Assembly: GCF_021134715.1 (NCBI RefSeq)
Contig: NC_060022.1
Span: 625,001-689,000, forward strand
Reading direction: 5' to 3'
DNA length: 64,000 nucleotides
Source: Daphnia pulex
Lineage: Eukaryota > Arthropoda > Branchiopoda > Diplostraca > Daphniidae
A program made the position numbers and the translations under genes. Shown piece by piece: positions 1 to 11,955 of the stretch. Position 1 is the first letter of the stretch; each line of letters opens with the position of its first letter. The notes below the pieces were generated by a model, which saw nothing but the letters and a program-made list of their open reading frames with translations, had not been told where the DNA came from and ran no database searches.

Positions 1-246
1 AATTGTGAATTGAGTACAAATCGAGTGTCAACAGTTAGCTGTTGGAATGTTTACACAGGTTCCATGTGTTCCATGCTTGTTTGAGCTTTAACATTATCAA
101 CTTTCATTCTTTATCGGTATGTGATATTTAAAGCACTTCATGTTAGCTTTATCTATTGCTTCTTTTTTAATAAATGGCAAATCAGAATGTTGTTGCCCCT
201 AATTCATTAGCTCTTATTTCCATAGTAGATAAGTTCTGTCAACCTG

Positions 247-764
247 TCAACCTTGTCTTAGCTCTCTGGCGACGGACAAAGTGATAAGCTTACATCCGGT
301 AACTGCATTCCATACGTTCTCTTCAATTTCTTTTTTTGGCACTAGCTTCCTTTTGCGATCGTAGATGGGAACATAGTAGGCGCCGGCTCTAATTAGATCT
401 TGAGAGCGAAAATGAACGATGGTTTTCCCCTCTTCTTTGACGACCATTATCTCTAAGCGAAAACTGGCCTGTATCAAGTTAAGGAAAAGGCGGGTGAAAT
501 ACCCGAAGTCCATTGACCTGTTCACGCTAAGGGCTTGCTAATTCTAAACCTTATTTTTTTTTTATAGTTGAAATGAAATCGAGTGAAAACGAAGGAAAAG
601 TGGAAGGAGATAACAAAAGAAGGAAATGACGAATCATCATTTCCGGTTGCGGTCGTTTGAAGAAAAGGGTAGGCCCATCCGTCGTTTCCTGTTTTGAGAC
701 GCAAGCTCCCCAGAACATCAATTGCGGTTTCGGTAATATTTCCTCTGCTGTAAGTTGATCCCAA
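247..764 (-). CDS. Possible 3' exon(s) of an unidentified minus-strand gene
   Basis: Two adjacent minus-strand open frames, 764-522 and 525-247, have balanced composition and charged, amphipathic protein content unlike the surrounding simple sequence. The upstream one begins near a possible acceptor and contains GSTYSRGNITETAIDVLG. The downstream one contains EEGKTIVHFRSQDLIRAG and KRKLVPKKEIEENVWNAV and ends at a stop near 247. They are in different frames, so an intron between about 530 and 620 would be needed to join them; I could not fix its borders. I do not recognise the family. The gene would be divergently oriented to the arrestin gene to the right. It could also be a chance open frame. 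Confidence 0.3.
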
Positions 765-3700
765 GGCCTATTGTTCGCCTCAGAATACCACTCAGTCTAT
801 CTGAGTGAAGGCTCGATGAATCTGGACCCAATGAGAAAAAAAGGGATGGAGCTCTCAACAGATTGGTGGGAGAGATGGAATTAAGCATCATCGCCTTACG
901 TAAAAAAATGCTGTTTCATGAAACTTTAATAGAAGCATAGAGCTAAAGGATGTTTGAATTTCAAACTATCCTGGTTCAAAAATGAAACTACCTCGTTAGT
1001 CGCACATCGCATTTCCTCTACATTCAGAACATGGGTGCGTGAAAGAAACGTAAAGAAATGAAAAGATTTTTGTGTGTAGTTAAGTACTCTTACTTCAACA
1101 GCTCGTGTTTTTAGTTTTTTTTTTCAACCCCTCTTAGTGATGACGACCAATGCGCAGATGTCCGTCCTAATTTTGCTTCTTGACGCCAAAGAGAAGGCAG
1201 TATCTGACGATGGAATCAACGCATCTCTTTGGATCCTATTTCCTTTCCTGAGGAAGACGCTCGTTGTCCGTTCCATTGGACATATTAACACTTTCGTGTG
1301 TCCCGGAAGTCAGTACGAATTTCGTCTTCGTTCTGCGTCATCGTTGACATTCAGTCAGTCAGTCCATCCCTCTCAGATAGACTGTGCCAACCTTTAATAA
1401 TAGCTCAGTATTGTGTATCAATAATCTGTCTCCCGGAGCTGTCTGTCTGCAGTGTTGGCTTCTCACTGCAACTCTCTAGGGTCTTGACGTATTGATCTGT
1501 AACGCGGGCTCGTTCTCGTCTCTTATCTCGCGAGCTCGCTCTCTCCTTCTTTCTGCCTTCATTCGCCCTCTCTCTTATTTCTCTTCGTTTCCCTCTTTCG
1601 TGCCCTTCTAATCAATTTTTTCGGGGCACCTGTTCCTCTCTTTACACGTTTAGATTTCATACCGACGTTGCCTTATTCAACTTATCGATCCTTATCGTTC
1701 TTTGGGTGTAATTCTGTCTCAATGACTAACTAATTTCTTCATTAGGGAATTGGATACTTTTATGTAGTATTTAATCTGAATTGGTTCTACTTCGATGGAA
1801 GCTAAAAACTTTTTGTCCACTGAAGTCTCCGCCAGTCGACTAATTACACTGGCCCTCATTTAGTTGCCTTTCCGCCGAATGACGGCGAAAAGCTTTGTTC
1901 TCTCGAATATCTTGCATTGATCGTCCTTAACGAGACCGCTGTCGATTTCTTGGTGCTCCAGCTATCAATCAGTCTTTTATATGTATATTTTATTCGTTGC
2001 GCCCGAAGCGTAGAATTTGAGTGAGTGCTATGGGTATTTTGTTCTTGCAAAGAGCCTCAAGTTTTGGAGGCAATCAAATTCAAACTCGTAACTTCCGTTC
2101 GGCCGAGTCCCTTGACGCTCTTTCTTTCTCTGTGCTCCGCACCCTTCCAACGCGCACAAGCTGCCGTTTTCTTTCACTCGCTACTACGTCCGTCCACCCG
2201 CCCAATGTTTTCCGTTCTTGGCAACCCACTCCCGTTTGAAGATTTGTTTGGATTTCGCTCTGGGGAGCGGACGAAAGTCTAGCAAGAACATCCAAGTGCT
2301 GAAATGGGAGTTTTTTTTTCTGTTCACTAGCTCAAAGCGGAGTAAAAACATTTCGAAATGATTTCGCCCAAATGGTTCTGGACATTTCCAGTAATTGATA
2401 ACAATCAGTGCTTTACTGCTCCTACTGTTTTGACGCTATCGTGCTATTCGCGATGGTGTAGAGTGTGCGTGCGCCGTTGTTCCCTTGATTTTGCTTTAGT
2501 TCCATCGCTATTGAAATTGAGACTAACCCAACGAGCTGTTTTCAAAACAAGAGAACAGCAGACTTCCTCGTTTTGACTGACTACCTGAAATTCAGAAGAC
2601 TCCGTTGTTCAAAAGGGGAAAACACCGTTGTTGTAGTCGTTCTTGTCATAGGGTAATTGGTTGTCGGAGTAATACTGGACTCAATCTCGTCTGTCTCCAT
2701 AATCAATTTGCTTCCCCGTATAAAAGGAAAGGTTCTTCAATTCTTCTCTGCCAAGTTGTTATTAGCGTAGATTGGAAAGGGATCCTAGTTGATGAAAATC
2801 GAGACAGCTATCTCAATAAAATCCGCAGTTTATCCTTAACTTGATTGGTTTCTCGGCTCAAAGTCAGGGCGATTTCTGGGAATTTCAGCGTCGCCAGGTT
2901 TCTATATTAAAGTCTAGAAAGCCAAAGAGGAGGTCCGACGTCTATTGATGCGTCTGACGTCTCCGTCCAAGTTTTGATGACGCGTTATTGGTGAAGCGGA
3001 AGCGGAACTAATTCCGGCACTGGGTGATATGCGGTGCCTCAAAAGAATCGACCCCGTGAGATAACCATATAAACGAAATTATGCCCTTTGCTTCGCATTT
3101 CAACATCCTCCAGTCTGATCTCAGATCTGCATCGGCTGTTAGACTTTGACTGTCATAGTTTTGTTTCTCGTCATTTTAGGCAACGCAAATAACCCTTTTG
3201 CTTGTACGAGTAGCTAATGAGCCGTGTGTGATTTTTTTCTCCATTTTAGGCCTCCGTTTTATGCGTTGAATGGAAACTGGGGTGTATATTTATGTCGTCG
3301 GGGAAAAGTTGCTTCCCTGTTAAATCCACTTGAGGCTTTGGGTGTTTCTTATTGCAGTACCGACTCTGTTTCTCCCGATCCCCGTACGAAAGGCATTCCC
3401 AACCTATACCCACGTTCAACTTGAGACCGGGTGTTGTCTTACATGCATCTTCGGCGCATCCTCCGACCTTTGCTTTTTTGTTGAATCAATAATTCTCTTG
3501 AGATTGAGGACGGAATCGTTTTGTGATTTCAACTTCTGATTCACGTATTATTATTACTTGACAAAAGATGGACACATCTTTGGAATATTAAAGGATCTAG
3601 AACTTTTGACTGTGATGTTTCATGTTCATATCGAACCCACCTGAAAAGAGACCCTGCTGGTTCAGATTCCACTTACAGTCCTGAATATCTTACAACCTGG

Positions 3701-4223
3701 TGGTATTAGTAGATCCATGGTGAATCGTCTAAAAGCTTTCTACTACCCACCCCTTGTTTGTCTGTAAATCCCGAAAGTAGTAGTAAGTAGGAAAGTAGAA
3801 GAAATGAAAGGAGAAAAAAAAAAAACGGTCGGCGGCGCAGACTCGAGACGCGTTGCTGCTGTCGTGTCAAGTGGACTCGACAGTGTTGGTTGTGGATTCG
3901 CGTCGGAAACTCTTATTTTCTCTTCGTCTTTGTCGTTCTATCCCACGACTCTTTATAGAGCTTTACAAGTTGTTGTTTTCAAAACTAATCTCGTCTTTTT
4001 TTTATTTTATTCGTTTTATTTCTTGTTCCGGTCAACAACCTCTTTCCGGATTTCAGGAATACGACGAAAGCCACAGACCCTTCCAGTCCATTCATCGGTT
4101 GTTTTGTTGTTGTTTTCTTTTAGCTTGTTGTTATTTCTTTTCTTTTGGGGTTAGTTGTTGTTGTGTGTGTTTGTGTTTTGACTTTCAACCTCGCTGCACG
4201 ACTCATGACACACCCCGGACAAC
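765..4223. other. Region upstream of arrestin: no supported coding gene
   Basis: About 3.5 kb between the doubtful minus-strand frames and the arrestin start codon. Short open frames occur on both strands but none shows a recognisable protein or matching splice sites. A pyrimidine-rich stretch lies at about 1500-1620. A small perfect inverted repeat (CACTCAG/CTGAGTG) lies near 791-809. This interval probably holds the arrestin promoter and 5' UTR. No clear TATA element can be tied to a start site. Confidence 0.4.
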
Positions 4224-7200
4224 ATGGACGATAGTGGCAAACGACTTGGAACACGGCAAGTATTTTTAGCGCTTTTTCTTCTTTTGGTTAAATGCTCGCT
4301 ATTTCTTTTGTATATGGACGAGAGGGATGTCATAATTCAAATATAGCTTGACGTCATGTTGGGCTGTTTCCGACTGATCGGCCGTCTGTACCGACCGTTC
4401 AGGAAAAGAAGTTTTTTTTTTAAGACTTCCTGTCTGTTATGAGGAATTGCGTCGTATTTCTTATCGTTTTCAGTCGAGTGAAAGCGGAAAAGAAATCATT
4501 TTTTCACCATTCGCTCTTTTTTATTCGATTATGGTCTTTCCATCTGGAGACCAAATTCAATTAATAAATAATGGAAGTAAAAAAAAAAATCAAGTAAAAT
4601 GACTGGATGTCTCAAGTGCTGTTGGTTCGACCTCAATGTAGTATATCGCTATTGAAGAAAGATGGCACTTGTCAGACCCATCTTTGGTCGAAGAAAGATT
4701 GGTTCTTTTTCAATCGAATTCTTGTGAAACGTCAGATGGAGCTCGTCTGATTAGATTTTGGTATTCCATCGTAAAACGAGTTTGCTCACTGTTCTTCAAA
4801 ACATACCGTCGATATATTCCAAAGGATACATGAATAATTGATTATCAAAGTACTTTTACTCTTGTTACTTTTCCGTTATCAAACCCAATCTTACCAAAGT
4901 TGTGCTTAACTGTACACATTGAGACTCTCCATTTATTCCTGTATTGTTTCTGTTTGACAGGGTATTCAAGAAGAGCTCCCCGAACGGCAAGGTATACATT
5001 AGAGCTTTTCAATTTTATATGAAATGACTAATTCAGATAACTCTTAATCAACTTGTCAGTGAATAGCGGCAGCGTCTCAAAAGACCTTTGCCTTCGTTTT
5101 ATTCCTTCCGTGTTACTCTTGAGAATCCTCTAAACTTTTAAGTGTATTTCCTGTCTCGTCGGCTTTGTGGATGCTTGCATGTTTGTTTCAACTCGAGGCG
5201 CGAGCACAACAAAACTCGTAGTATTGATTCTATGTTTTTCATACTTTTCAGATCACAGTGTACTTGGGGAAAAGGGATTTCGTCGACCATGTCAGTCACG
5301 TGGAGCCTATAGGTCAGTTCACGTACATGATATTTCTCATTTTTCTTTGTCTAAGTTTGAGCAATAATAAGCACATGCTAGTCGCTAGTCTTCCCCCTTT
5401 CTTCCATGATCCTATGCGGATCACTCTTGTAGCTTTATTTGAATATAAACGCGTAACGTTTCCTATAGAAAATGTCGGTCTTGGAAATATAACTCGACTA
5501 GACAAAACCGTCATTTCATTGATTTAATGGAATCTAGATTGGGATGCAATTCTAAGTTAACATATTATTTGACTTTAAGTTTTCCTGGCAGGATGAGGTT
5601 TGGTTAACCTCTCCCGTTCTTGTTTCCATAATACCGAAAGTTATCTATGTCTGTTTTCTCATGGAAAAGCAACGTGTTGTCGACTGAGCACATTGATTTT
5701 TCTATCCTACCTTGGCCAACGTTTCCTATGTTTGTTTGAATTTCTACAGATGGCGTAGTTTTGGTGGATTCAGATTACATCAAAGATCGTAAAGTTTTCG
5801 GCCACGTCCTAGCCGCATTCCGCTATGGACGCGAAGATCTGGACGTTCTCGGACTTACATTCCGCAAAGACTTGTACCTGGCTTCATCACAAATCTTTCC
5901 ACACGAGCCGACCAATAAGCGTCCACCAACCAGATTGCAGGTAGGCATGTTAAACTTGATCCAGTTTTGATTCCCGATTTTCATGGGTATGGTGCGCGTA
6001 CGACATCTGATTGACCGCCGCTTGCGTTACAGAGGAATATGAGCGAAAAGAATCAAATATCTCCTACGGTTTCCTTGTCCTATCGAAGCCAACTACCACC
6101 CATTTATGATCACATTTCACACGGGATCGAAGCCAAGAAAACTTGTTAGTCCCTTCCCCCCGGCTCCCTTTTCTTACCATCGATCCGGAAACACATGACT
6201 GGTCTAAAATTCACAGTGATATACCATCTAGAGTAGCATTTACAGAATCGACTTCGGCCGTTTATCGATCGTCCCGACGTCCCGTGCCGTCTGAACAATC
6301 AAAAAGTCCAGAACAGAGCCAATATTTAAGGGGAGAGACGCAGATGGTCACCAGTGGCTCATTAAAACGTTGGTATTGGATGAGCAAATATACTTCATCC
6401 TGCATGAACTTTCCAGATGTCATTTCGGCTAATCTTAACACCAAGCCGTGTCGTTTGACAGCCGGACGGTTGCCGTATTACTCAAAACTTCTTACGGGAA
6501 AGAGGAAACAGGGAATGACATCGTTATCGATCGGCAGTGCAACTGCCATTAGCAGTTTCCTAATCGGATTTAGAACCAATCGAATTGATGTTGTTGCACT
6601 GGGCATAGATTGCTCCGGTTTCTGAGTGTCCTTCCATAATATATGACTTCGAGTGAACGGTGAAATAATTCGATTGTAACGAATGTATCGTCTCGTCTAC
6701 TTTTTTTTTCAGGAGAGACTGCTCAAGAAACTCGGGCCTAATGCCTATCCATTTTTTTTTGAATTGCCGCCCCATTGCCCTGCTTCTGTCACTTTGCAGC
6801 CAGCGCCTGGCGATATGGGCAAACCATGCGGAGTTGATTACGAGCTCAAGTGTTTCGTCGGTGAAACACACGAGGACAAACCACACAAGAGGTACGTTTA
6901 AGAAAAGAATAGACTGCGATTCAACGCTGTGCGTCAAAAGTAGTAATATATGATGGTTACGGTATTCGATTGTTTTTTTTGTTTTATCACCTGTTTACAG
7001 GAACTCTGTTCGCCTGGCCATCCGAAAGATCATGTATGCTCCAAGTAAACAGGGAGAACAGCCATCAGTGGAAGTGAGCAAAGAGTTCATGATGAGTCCC
7101 AACAAGTTGCACCTGGAAGCGTCTCTTGATAAGGAACTGTATTACCATGGCGAGACGGTCGCTGTCAACGTTCACATACAAAATAATTCAAACAAAAGTG

Positions 7201-8667
7201 TCAAAAAAGTGAAAGTTTCTGGTAAGTCATCCATTTTTTTCTTCTTCGTGATATCTTCTCTTTATAAAGTTGTTGATGATTTCCCAAAGTTTATACTGCC
7301 ATTTTCCTTTAAAATTCCAATTATTATTTTCATAAGAATTTAGACGATGAAATGAAATCCCGTAAGTATGGTAGCATTGCATTCATAATTGCATTACATT
7401 GGTGCCAAAAAATGATTGGTGCTCCAAAACCCAGACAGAAATTGTGATGAGGATGTTGCTTGTAAATAGTGTGACGAGAGCAACGTGTTGCCACTGCCCC
7501 CGTGCGCCTCTTATGAGCTGATGTTGTGGCCCACTCTTTCTATTCGCCGGCGGTTCTAAGGATATAGTGTATTGATTTTTCTTTCCTCCTTTTGTCTAGT
7601 TCGCCAGTTTGCAGATATATGCCTTTTCTCTACGGCGCAGTACAAATGCACGGTTGCCGAACTGGAGAGCGAGTAAGTCCCTGCATATTTTTTTCCTCTT
7701 TTGTTGAAGGACGGCAAATTATTTTTCATATTTTGTTTCCCTTCTGTGAACCTTATTAGAAATGTTATTGGTTCGACATAGTGACTTGAGGATAAATTGG
7801 TGGGCTAATAAAAACCTTGTGAATAGAATCAAATCTAATACAAAGAAAATAATTTTCCATGTTATTCTTGCTTGTTATTGCAGGGAGAGTTGCCCGGTGG
7901 GACCCGGATTCACTTTGTCTAAAGTCTACTACCTAACGCCTCTCTTAGCCAACAATAAAGACAAACGGGGACTGGCGCTGGATGGACAATTGAAGCATGA
8001 AGACACAAATTTGGCATCTTCTACTATGTCAGTATAACAAACAATTGTTCTTTGCCATTATTAGAAAAATTATTTCATATGTTTGATTTTTATTTCAGAT
8101 TGACAGAGCCAGTGCAAAAAGAAAATCTAGGAATTATCGTGCAGTACAAAGTGAAAGTTAAACTATGCCTTGGAGCTTTGGGCGGGTAAAGTTATACTCA
8201 AACCCTTTCTGGTTCAATTGTGTGACTACGTTTGCGTTCTTTTGTTCTTCAGGGATTTGGTTGCAGAGCTACCGTTTATTTTAATGCATTCGAAACCACC
8301 AGAAGATAGTCCTCCGCCGAGTCGTCCTCCAACAGCCGTGGCGAGTCCTAAAAAAGATCCAAGTGACTGTGTACCAGTGGATACTAACCTGATTCAACTT
8401 GACGCGTAATTTTTTTTCTTAAACATTTACGTATCATAATTCATATTTTGGTTATGCTCCCAAAATGTCTACCATTCCTCTTTCATTTCCAAAACGTCAT
8501 GTGAAACAGAATAGTCTATAGTCGACGACGCTCTATCAACAAATAATTCTTCTCTTTTGCTTCTTTATTTGCCGTTTAGTGAAGTGACGACTCATATGGA
8601 ACAGGACGACGACATCGTTTTCGAAGATTTTGCCCGGCTGAGACTGAAAGGTGAAACGGAAGCATGA
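4224..8667 (+). CDS. krz: Beta-arrestin (non-visual arrestin, kurtz-like), complete
   Basis: Eleven coding exons: 4224-4255, 4961-4991, 5252-5312, 5750-5940, 6713-6891, 7001-7221, 7600-7672, 7884-8027, 8099-8185, 8253-8405 and 8580-8667. They give 419 aa, the usual beta-arrestin length. The start [20 protein letters not shown], the finger-loop [13 protein letters not shown], the gate-loop [19 protein letters not shown] with its polar-core aspartates and the C-terminal [11 protein letters not shown] are arrestin hallmarks. NLIQLD near the C-terminus is a clathrin box, and the final FEDFARLR matches the AP-2 binding tail. Such proteins bind phosphorylated GPCRs at the plasma membrane, uncouple G proteins and recruit clathrin and AP-2. 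Intron 1 starts with GC rather than GT. The clathrin and AP-2 motifs argue for a non-visual rather than a visual arrestin; 'krz' follows the Drosophila orthologue. Confidence 0.96.
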
Positions 8668-9972
8668 GGAAATTAATTCATGTTTTGAACACATTTGGCA
8701 GACAAAGGGCGTGCTGATATTTTACATGAAAAGACAAAAAAGATGATGGAGGTTCAAGCTTGACTTTTCGCTCATCTATAAAATATTGTTCTCCCTATTT
8801 TTCATCTTTCTACACCTGATAATATTCTTTGGGGGGGAAGGGTGAGATCGTCGCTCCTGTTGGCTGACTTTAAGATTTCTGTTGTAGAAAAAAGCCGTCT
8901 GCTTGTGAATTAAGCCTCTGATTTATTTGAATTCATTCCCGCTTTTTCAAATATCATATCCGACATTTTGTAGTGTTGTAGATTAGTAGTAGATAGGTGA
9001 ATTCTGCTCCAACAGTAACAAAAAAAGAAATGGATTTCTAATTATGTTGAAAATGGCGCTCTCTGTTACTTCTTCCTTTAAAAATTTATTTTCCATTATG
9101 CTCCCTTTTGATATTTTTATCAGTTTTAAAAACAATTTTCACTAGCAGCAGGGTATGCTTTAGAATTTACAGGTTATTCTAGTCATTTGACGTTGGAGGA
9201 CTATGAACTCATGCCAATCAACTCATTTTAATTGAGGCGTCTGTTGTGTGGCCCCCCCCCCCCCAAAAAAAAAAAAACAGATCGTTTGCTTATCCGTATA
9301 TTGAACTGCGCTATTGAATGTATCGCGATTATGTATGTATCTATTTACAAAGTTAAAACATTTCCCGTCTTAAGCCGAGATAAGATCCACTCACGCCACA
9401 GGTACTTGGTAAAAAAACGCTAAGAGAACTGTCCGCAAAGTTTAATACTTGATACTTGCTTCCGCAAGCCTTTTTAATATTGGTATCGCTGAAATTTCAT
9501 GTGTAACATATTAGAGTTTTTGATTTACCGGGCGTAAAGGATTACTAACCAGAAAAACGTATCTGTATCAAACAGTTCTTCATCAACTCAACAATTCTAT
9601 CAAACATTCTTGAATCAAGCTTTCAGTCTCCCTCTTCTTCGTATCTTTTCGAAAGGTTTGACCAAACATCCGAGACTTTCTTGTTTTATTTCGTTGTTTG
9701 TTCTGTCAACCCTTTTTGTAGCCATATAAATATCCGATTTATTTAAAAATGATTTACTGCCGAGATTTTCTCATACCCACCCACACAATAGTACCCGAAT
9801 AAACTAAACCGAACACTGACTGTATCGATGTTTCTGCCCCCCCAATTTATCTTTAAGAATTTGTACTTTTTATCACGATGAACTATGTCTGTAAAAATAA
9901 GAATTTTGTGGTGAATAAAATTCACTCTATTAATCTTGGCCAATATTTAATCACGATATAATAGGAAAGGTA
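8668..9972. other. 3' flank of arrestin, low-complexity
   Basis: AT-rich sequence after the arrestin stop. The first exact AATAAA on the plus strand that I see is at 9798-9803, about 1.1 kb past the stop, so the true poly(A) site may use a variant signal nearer 8770. A run of 13 C followed by 12 A lies at 9252-9276. No credible gene is visible; the short open frames are unrelated to any family I know. Confidence 0.4.
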
Positions 9973-10001
9973 CAGTACACTCTCGCGCTATCCTAGTCTC
10001 T
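9973..10001. mobile_element. Isolated terminal sequence resembling a pogo/Tigger-type inverted repeat
   Basis: After a TA dinucleotide the sequence runs CAGTACACTCTCGCGCTATC, which resembles the ends of pogo/Tigger-type Tc1/mariner elements (TA target; CAGTA...CTCGC..TATCC). No matching reverse-complement end was found nearby. If real, it is a decayed or interrupted copy. The resemblance is from memory of the family, so confidence is low. Confidence 0.25.
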
Positions 10002-10327
10002 TGGAAGAAACGGCGGGTGTTCAGTAAAGGGTACCAAGATTCCCCACCAGGTTCGCTAGTATAGGAGGCCCCTCGCCTCTCGGGGGTATAGTAAAAATTG
10101 GGGTTTTTCGTTCGTTATCTGTAAAATTACCAATCAATGTGTCCAGAAATTGATTTAGTTTAAGCTATATGTGAATCCCTATCCTTAAATACCTAATTCA
10201 TCTAGATTAGGCAATTTTTTTTTTGTTTATTTTGTGATTGAAATTCGCATTTTTTTGAAAATTGCGCCAAAAAAAAATCAAATCAAATGTACTTTTTATT
10301 ACTTATTTTTGTTTATTCTATTTTAAG

Positions 10328-11955
10328 AGGAACCGGAAAAAAAACTCTTTTGTGAGTTTGAAGTTGCTATAATGATTATTTCACTTGTTAAAACCATTTC
10401 TTTATTACAGAATAAGTAAATCGATGTCTAATACACCATTTCAAGCCAATGGAATCAATAACTTCATAAAGCAATTCATGAAGAAATATGTTTAGAAAAA
10501 TGGTTCATAGAAAATCTTCCAGGAACCGGGAAACAACACTTTTGTGAGTTTAAAGTTGCTATAATGATTATTTCACTTGTTAAAACCGTTTCTTTATTAC
10601 AGCATGTGTTAATCGATGTTCAATACACCATTTCAAGTGTATTGAATCAATAAATTTATAAAGCAATTCACGAAGAAATAGTTTTAGAAAAATGGTTCAT
10701 AGAAAATCTTCCAGGAACTGGGAAACAAAACTTTTATGAGTTTGAAGTTGCTGTAATGATTATTTCATTTGTTAAAACCATTTCTTTATTACAGAATAAG
10801 TAAATCGATGTCTAATATACCATTTCAAGTCTATAGAATCAATAACTTCATAAAGCAATTCATGAAGAAATAGTTATAGAAAAATGGTTCACAGAAAATC
10901 TTCCAGGAACCGGGAAACAACACTTTTATGAGTTTGAAATTGCTATAATGATTATTTCATTTGTTAAAACCATTTCTTTATTACAGAATAAGTAAATCGA
11001 TGTCTAATACACCGTTTCAAGTCTATGGAATCAATAACTTCATAAAGCAATTCATGAAGAAATAGTTTTAGAAAAATGGTTAATAGAAAATCTTCCAGGA
11101 ACTGGGAAAAACACTTTTATGAGTTTGAAATTGCTGTAATGATTATTTCACTTGTTAAAACCATATCTTTATTACAGAAGAACTAAATCGATGTCTAATA
11201 CACCATTTCAAGTCTATGGAATCAATAACTTCATAAAGCAATTCATGAAGAAATAGTTTTAGAAAAATGGTTCATAGAAAATCTTCTTTCAATTTCAGCA
11301 ATTTCAAGGGTTTCACTGTTACAGGATATGTTAATCGATGTCCAATACACTATTTAAAGTCTTTAAAATTAATGAATCTATTAAGACATTCAAGATGGAA
11401 AAGAATGAATTTAATGAATTTAAAATGACGATTCTGATTGTTTTACAAATTTCAAGGGTTTCCCTGTTACAGGATATGTTAATCGATGTCCAATACACTA
11501 TTTAAAGTCTTTAAAATCAATGAATCTATTAAGATATCCATGATGGAAAAGAAATAGAAATAAGAGTTGATAGAAAATCTTCCAGGAACTGAAACTCACA
11601 ACTTCAATGAATTTAAAATGACGATTCTGATTGTTTTACAAGTTTAAACAAATTTCTTGTTACACGATATGTTAATCGATGTCCAATACACTATTTAAAG
11701 TCTTTAAAATCAATGAATCTATTAAGACATCCATGATGGAAAAGAAATAGAAATAAGGTTAATAGAAAATCTTCCAGGAAGTGAAAACACAACTTTAATG
11801 AATTTGAAATGACGATATAAATTGTTTTACAAGGTTAAACAAATTTCTTGTTACACGATATGTTAATTCGATGTCCAATACACTATTTAAAGTCTTTAAA
11901 ATCAATGAATCTATTAAGACATCCATGATGGAAAAGAAATAGAAATAAGAGTTGA
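10328..11955. repeat. Tandem satellite array A, about 192-bp monomer with two 147/148-bp variants
   Basis: The landmark TCGATG recurs at 10421, 10613, 10805, 10997, 11188, 11335, 11483, 11676 and 11878, giving spacings of 192, 192, 192, 191, 147, 148, 193 and 202. Left-hand monomers share GAAGTTGCTATAATGATTA, TTTCTTTATTACAG and CAATAACTTCATAAAGC. Monomers after 11300 belong to a diverged subfamily with GATATGTTAATCGATGTCC and TTTAAAGTCTTTAAAAT. Two consecutive monomers are shortened by about 45 bp. The array ends abruptly against the unrelated array B. No coding function is indicated. Confidence 0.92.

Noticed and set aside
3804..4269. Overlapping plus-strand frames before arrestin exon 1
   Set aside because: Phe/Leu/Ser-rich translation of T-rich DNA; the arrestin start at 4224 lies in another frame with family support.
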